Assembly (NCBI GenBank): GCA_013398015.1
Contig: VZRR01011537.1
Span: 123,194-187,193 of the forward strand
DNA: 64,000 bases
Source: Oreocharis arfaki
Lineage: Eukaryota; Chordata; Aves; Passeriformes; Paramythiidae
Direction: 5' to 3'
This document shows positions 36,101 through 42,100 of the stretch, in pieces. Numbering within the stretch: position 1 is the first letter of the stretch; every line of letters begins with the position of its first letter. Made by a program: the position numbers and the translations under genes. A model generated the notes under the pieces. It was not told the DNA's origin, ran no database searches, and was given only the letters and a program-made list of their open reading frames with translations.

Positions 36101-39100
36101 TTCGTACCCATCTATCTCCTAGTCTCTGGAACACTCCACAGCACTCACAGATGAAAGAGGCAATAAAACCAGCAGTTATTCCTTATAAATTAGCTCTTCA
36201 TATAAAATCTTTTAATAGTGCTGGCAGTCCTTTCACAAATGCATTTCTGTTAGTGCGGGAGGGACTGAAAATCAAGACCTACCCCTAAGCCTCTTGTAAT
36301 CAATTTCTTGCTAGATGATACATCAAGAGTGAAGCTTTCCAATGTGGATGATGACCCTTGCTCAGACTACATTAATGCAAGCTACATACCAGTAAGTGAC
36401 TCAAGGGTGGTGTTTTACAGTCCTCCTTCCAGTGGTACTTTTTCCTTCATCTAAAAGGAGGGGCTCCCCTTCCCCCTTCCTTGATTCACTTGAGCTAAAA
36501 ATCTGAGAACTCATTTTGTGGATGTGCTGAAAGACTGTCTGACTGCCATTAAGTTAACTGTGAGTGATTTACCCAGCACTTAAGGACACTTTCTCGCATT
36601 GCCATAGTTATGTAAGATAGCAAGTCTAATTGGCCAAGGCCATATTTTTAAAGGTCGCTGATTTTATACAGTGTCCACAACAACTGTAGCTATCACAGCA
36701 GGTGGCATCCTCACTGCGGAGTTGTAGCTCATCCTGACAGCACTGGCACCTTGCAGGGTGGTAAAACTGGCTGAAATTAAAATAATGCCCTTTGCCAAAG
36801 AGTTATGATTGATAATAGCAGTGGCTTTAGCAATCCAGATTTCAAGCCAGAACTCAGCTAATTTATTAAAAACGGTAAATAAAACAAAAACCCCTAGCAG
36901 TTTTAAAATTGCTTGAGACCACTGAACACAAAAGAACAATGGAAAGCTTTGACTGTCACAAAAGGAACAGTATTTAGATATACTGCCACAGTGTCTTCCT
37001 TCTCTCTGTTCAAATCAGTCATTTGCTTCCAGGTCCAAGGCAACAATTTGGCTTTCAAAACTATTGTCCCAGCAAGGGTATTTTTGCTGCAGAGCCCTGG
37101 CTGCAACCCCAAGGCTTGTTCAGTTGTTAGAAGACTTTTTTTTTTTTTGCCTTTTTGGAACTAATGGAATTCTCTTTATTTGCAGGGCAATAATTTCCAC
37201 AGGGAATACATAGCGACTCAGGGCCCTTTGCCTGGAACCAAAGATGAGTTCTGGAAGATGGCGTGGGAGCAAAATGTTCACAATATTGTCATGGTGACCC
37301 AGTGTGTTGAGAAGGGCCGGGTGAGCAGTGACTCCTCTTTATTATTAATGTCTGTTTTAACATCTGTTGAAAGGATTTGCTTCTTACTTGCATCACACTA
37401 AAGCCAAAAAGGGCCTAGTCAAGATATGCAGCATGAGAGAAAAGGTGTAATATAAAGACTGGAGACAGATTAAGACTGTGAAGTGAGGATACACAGACTG
37501 TCCCAAGATCATGCAGCATGTCAAGGCTAGAATTAGGAACAGAGCTCAGTGCTTCTGGTCTCTAATCCAGGACTTTGTTTGCTAGTACTAATACAATTCT
37601 CTTAAGCATGCAGAAGGACAACCACCAACAAAAAGTGGCTGTTTATCACATCAACTCTGATCAACTTCTACTTCAAATACAAGCTCTGGAGAGCAAATGT
37701 TGATCAGTAAATACATCAAATTATCTCTGATATATAAGCCCTGATGTGGTTAGCAAGGAGAGCACTTGTGCACTTGACACTCTTTCTGAGTGCAGGTGAG
37801 CATACCTCCCCAGGTATGACCACGTCCTGTGCTCTTTGTAAGACAGGGACTAGATCTGTGAGAAGATAACACAAACTTGAAGTAGTGATCCTCTAGTGGC
37901 ACATATGGGGTCAGTTCCTTTCAGCTTACCATTTTTTTCCTTTGGAGAGGGTGAAAGCCTGTGCAGAATAGGATCTGTGTCCTTCTGCACTTCTCTGGTT
38001 CCAAATGGGACTTTACTGCCATGTCTCAGCAAGTGGTGAGGAAGGGGCACTGGAAGCCTGGCTCTCATCCAAGCAGAGATTTGAGAAGAGTTGGCACAGA
38101 AAATATGCCCTAGAAGAGGGCATCAGTGAAGTGCTTCCCATTTCTCCCATCACAAATGAATTATGAGAACTTCCACTTCTCACTCCCATGCTAACTCATT
38201 CCCATGCCAGACCCTGTTTGTTGACATGGCAGGGAGTGGCATCTCTCTCTGAATTCAGCTACTGCCTTTCTTCTTCCATTCTCAGGCACAAGAGGTCTGA
38301 AGTCTGCTTCTGCCAGTGCTGGATGGAGACATTGTTTATAGCTGTTTCTAACACTAGATCTGTCTTTCCTTGTGTCCCTGCAGGTAAAGTGTGATCAATA
38401 CTGGCCCCATGACCAGGATTCATTGTACTATGGAGACCTGATTGTTGAGATGCTGTCTGAGTCAGTGCTCCCAGAGTGGACAATACGAGAGTTTAAAATC
38501 TGCAGTGTATGTTTGCGTTCTTATTTTTTTCCTGATTAATTGGCTTAAACCACTTGCAAAGCTAAATTAAGAAGGTTTTTTCTGCTGTAGCACAGTTGCA
38601 TCATGCCTGGCTTCGCTCTGGTGGAAGCTATAGCATTGTCTCTAAAGGCACATGTTGTATATTTCCCTTCCTTTCTTGTCCTGATGACTCAGACTTTTGA
38701 ATCCCAACAGGAAGAGCAGCTTGACTCAACGAGGCTCATTCGTCACTTCCACTACACTGTATGGCCAGATCATGGTGTGCCAGAGACCACCCAGTCCCTG
38801 ATTCAGTTTGTCAGAACTGTAAGAGATTATATCAACAGGACCCCAGACACAGGACCGAGTATTATACACTGCAGGTATGTGCAGCAGCAAAAGGTCAGTG
38901 GCACAGAGCCCTTGTGCTTACCCTTGGGAAGATCCCAAATGTTCATCCCTGTTAGACTATGGGCAGCCACAGCATCTGAGAGATAGCTGATGAGCTTAAA
39001 TCTTTGGATACATCAGAGCAGTATTCCCAAGGCATTCACCCACAACCTCACCCTGGAGATACCTCAAAAATTATTTTTAAGGAACCACTGTGTCTCTGTG

Positions 39101-42100
39101 GGACCACTGGAGAGCACTGAAGTGTCAGCAGCTGTCACTGCTCATAAGCTTTTGCATTCTTAAATTGCCCATATACTGCCATTGTGGCCCAACATTTGAA
39201 TCACAAAGGGGTGTTTTAAAAGGTAAGATATGCCCAGGATGAGTCTATGTATGGATGTTGAGACTAGCTGACAGATCCATCCTTTCCCCCATTCTGACTG
39301 AGACTCCCTTTTCTTACTGCCTTTTCATGCTCCTCTGTTTTTCCCATCTCTGGCAGTCACAGGGCTGCAGTTTACCCTCAATTCTGTGGTCCACCCCTAC
39401 ACTTGCATACAAAAAAGACAAAGCTGGACTGCCTGATCTGGAATCCACTAGCCAGTTGCAGCAGAGTATAGGGCTACAGAGAGAGAGGGAGAGTGAGAGA
39501 GTGCAGTTGGTGCTGTATCTTCTGATAAAGCCGTATGTTCAGTGGTATACTACCTGATTGTAGTATCTGACCCCTGCACCATTATGTGGGCTGAGGCTTG
39601 TATCTTACATGACCCTGCTTGTGTCTGCCTGTACAGCATATGCTGCAGCATGTCAGATGTCTGCTGTGTCCCACAGCTGCATCCCTGGAGAGAAGAGGTT
39701 TCAGAGTTGGAGTCAGCCACAGTCTTTTGGTATATCTCAATGGCTGGGTTAATCCAGAGCAGAAAGCAGTGCAGGCAGTAGCAGAGATACCTCTACCATT
39801 GCTATCCTTCCTCCTTCCTAAATAAATTCCATTATAAAGTGTTATAAAATCTCAAAGAAGCCATTTGAGCAATTTGCTTCTCACCCTAGAGATCTGAACT
39901 TTACAAAAGTATCACATGAAGATAGTGAATGCTGTGGTCCATCTGCTTTTGCATCTCTTGTGTTGTTTTCCTTTCCAGTGCTGGTGTTGGCAGGACTGGC
40001 ACATTCATTGCACTGGACCGAATTCTGCAACAGCTGGATTCGAAGGACACTGTTGACATTTATGCAGCAGTACATGATCTAAGGCTTCACCGCGTTCACA
40101 TGGTTCAGACAGAGGTAAGGTTTGGATAGCCTGCTATGCAGCAACGGCAGCTACAGCGTATAGTAATCAGTCTCTCATCCTAAAGGCTCTCAAAGCCCTT
40201 TGCACTTACTATGAAATACTAGTTAGATGTATTTTAGCTCTGTGAGAATTTCCAGTTCAGGTTTTTTTCCATTGGCTCTCTTAGAGAGAGGGTCCAAACC
40301 ATAACAAGTGGCAGTTACGCTTCCTGTAGATTTCTCCTTTTTTTGCCTGGCCCACAATCATCCCAGCAGCATTATGCAGCAGACACTGAACAGCACACTG
40401 TTGCTTTACTGCAGAGTCCAGTAAATGAGCTTTAAGTGGAGATAGGTCCATCAGGGATGGGTTTAGAAAACAAGCCTAAACCACACAGATAGGTTGACAT
40501 AATAGGAAAGAGGAATGCAGGACAGAGAAAATTAGATGTATGCAATTTTAAAACTCTAGCCACTGTGACCTTGTTCCTTTGCAGTTTAAGTTTTATTGAG
40601 CTGTTCTGTCATTTTCATTAAAATTATTTTGGAAAGTTGATTGGCATTCTCCTAACATACTATGGAAAAGCAAGTACATTTATTCTCAAAGTGCAGAAGA
40701 AGTAAATGTTTTGTATTTCTTTCTGTGCTTTTAAAACTGCAAGAAAATCATGTTATACTGATAGAAGTTAAACACTTAGGAGCTGATTTAATAAAGGTGT
40801 GTTGTGGAGGTAGTCTTTACATTTTCTTTGTGAAGCGTTAATAGAAGAATGAGAACACGTTTGATGGGTCTGCCTGTAGCTCGATATTAATGGAGCTCTT
40901 TGCTGCAATTTGAAAACAAATCCGTCAATGACAGTGTTTTCTGATAGATGTAAAGTCTCATTTGGGTATAAAGAGAGGCCCAGCTGGGAACAGAAAACCA
41001 AGGGCTTCCTGGAAATATCTTAATCACAGAAGATCTTCTGTTGGAGGGGAGACAGATTCTCAGCCTGGTCTGGGCATCTTCAGAAAGAGATCCTCCTACA
41101 TTCCCATCATCCATAGTCTGCAAAGACAGACATCTCAGGAGGGTGGCTCTTTTTCTCTAGCTGGAAAAAAGAGGCAACTACCTCAAAAGCCTAAATTTGA
41201 CTTATAGACAACTAAAGTTGTATGATACAAAGCATGCCTTTGGCATGAGCTTGACATGATGTCTAAGTCAAGAGGCAGCCAGATCCAGACAAAAGTCAAA
41301 GGCCACAATACCATCACACTTGACAATATTCAGTCACAGAAAACCAGCAGCAACAAAACAATGTCCCTGCTTCAGACTTGGCTCAACACTGTTTAAGTCA
41401 AGAGACTGCAGGTGAAGACATGCAAGGGAGTAACAGAAAATGCTGTGCATCAGCTCAAAAGGCAGTGTGCTACAGCAGCTGTCACCATTCCAGTCGAAAA
41501 TGGTCTTTGCCAAAGAAAGTCTCCATGGTTGGCCAACTTTCTGTCACATTGGTGGGTGGGGTGCAGGGTTCTGCTCCACAGAGACAGCAGCTGTATGTGC
41601 ATAAAGGCAGATATCCTCACTTTCCCAGAGCCAGAGCACTGAGAAAAAGACACAGAGCCATGGCCAAATTTCTTGTGGAAAATAAGAAAAGATGTGAGGG
41701 GAGAAACTTATTGGAGAAATTATTTTTTTGAGACAAAGTAATGTTAAAAAACCTTGATATATAAACATGCTTGGCCTAATTTTTGGGTGCCATGTTACAC
41801 TAATCAAAAGATTATTATGACCCATGTCATAATAAACAAAGAGTAGCAAAGCATGAAAGTTTAATGATCTATTCTGTTAAGATCGTTTGGTGAGTAGTCA
41901 ATAGCCAATAACATGCCTGACCCTCCTTACTTTGGTTGTGAATGTCATCTTTGCTCCATTCTATGAAAGGCATTCTTCAGAAAAGACTGTCATTTGCTGC
42001 ATAGTCAGAAACAATCTTAGAACTTATGCTGGATCAAAAAAAATACTGATTTTTTCAGAAATTTAGGTTTCACAAGGTTGTCTGAAATATAAATATGTTA

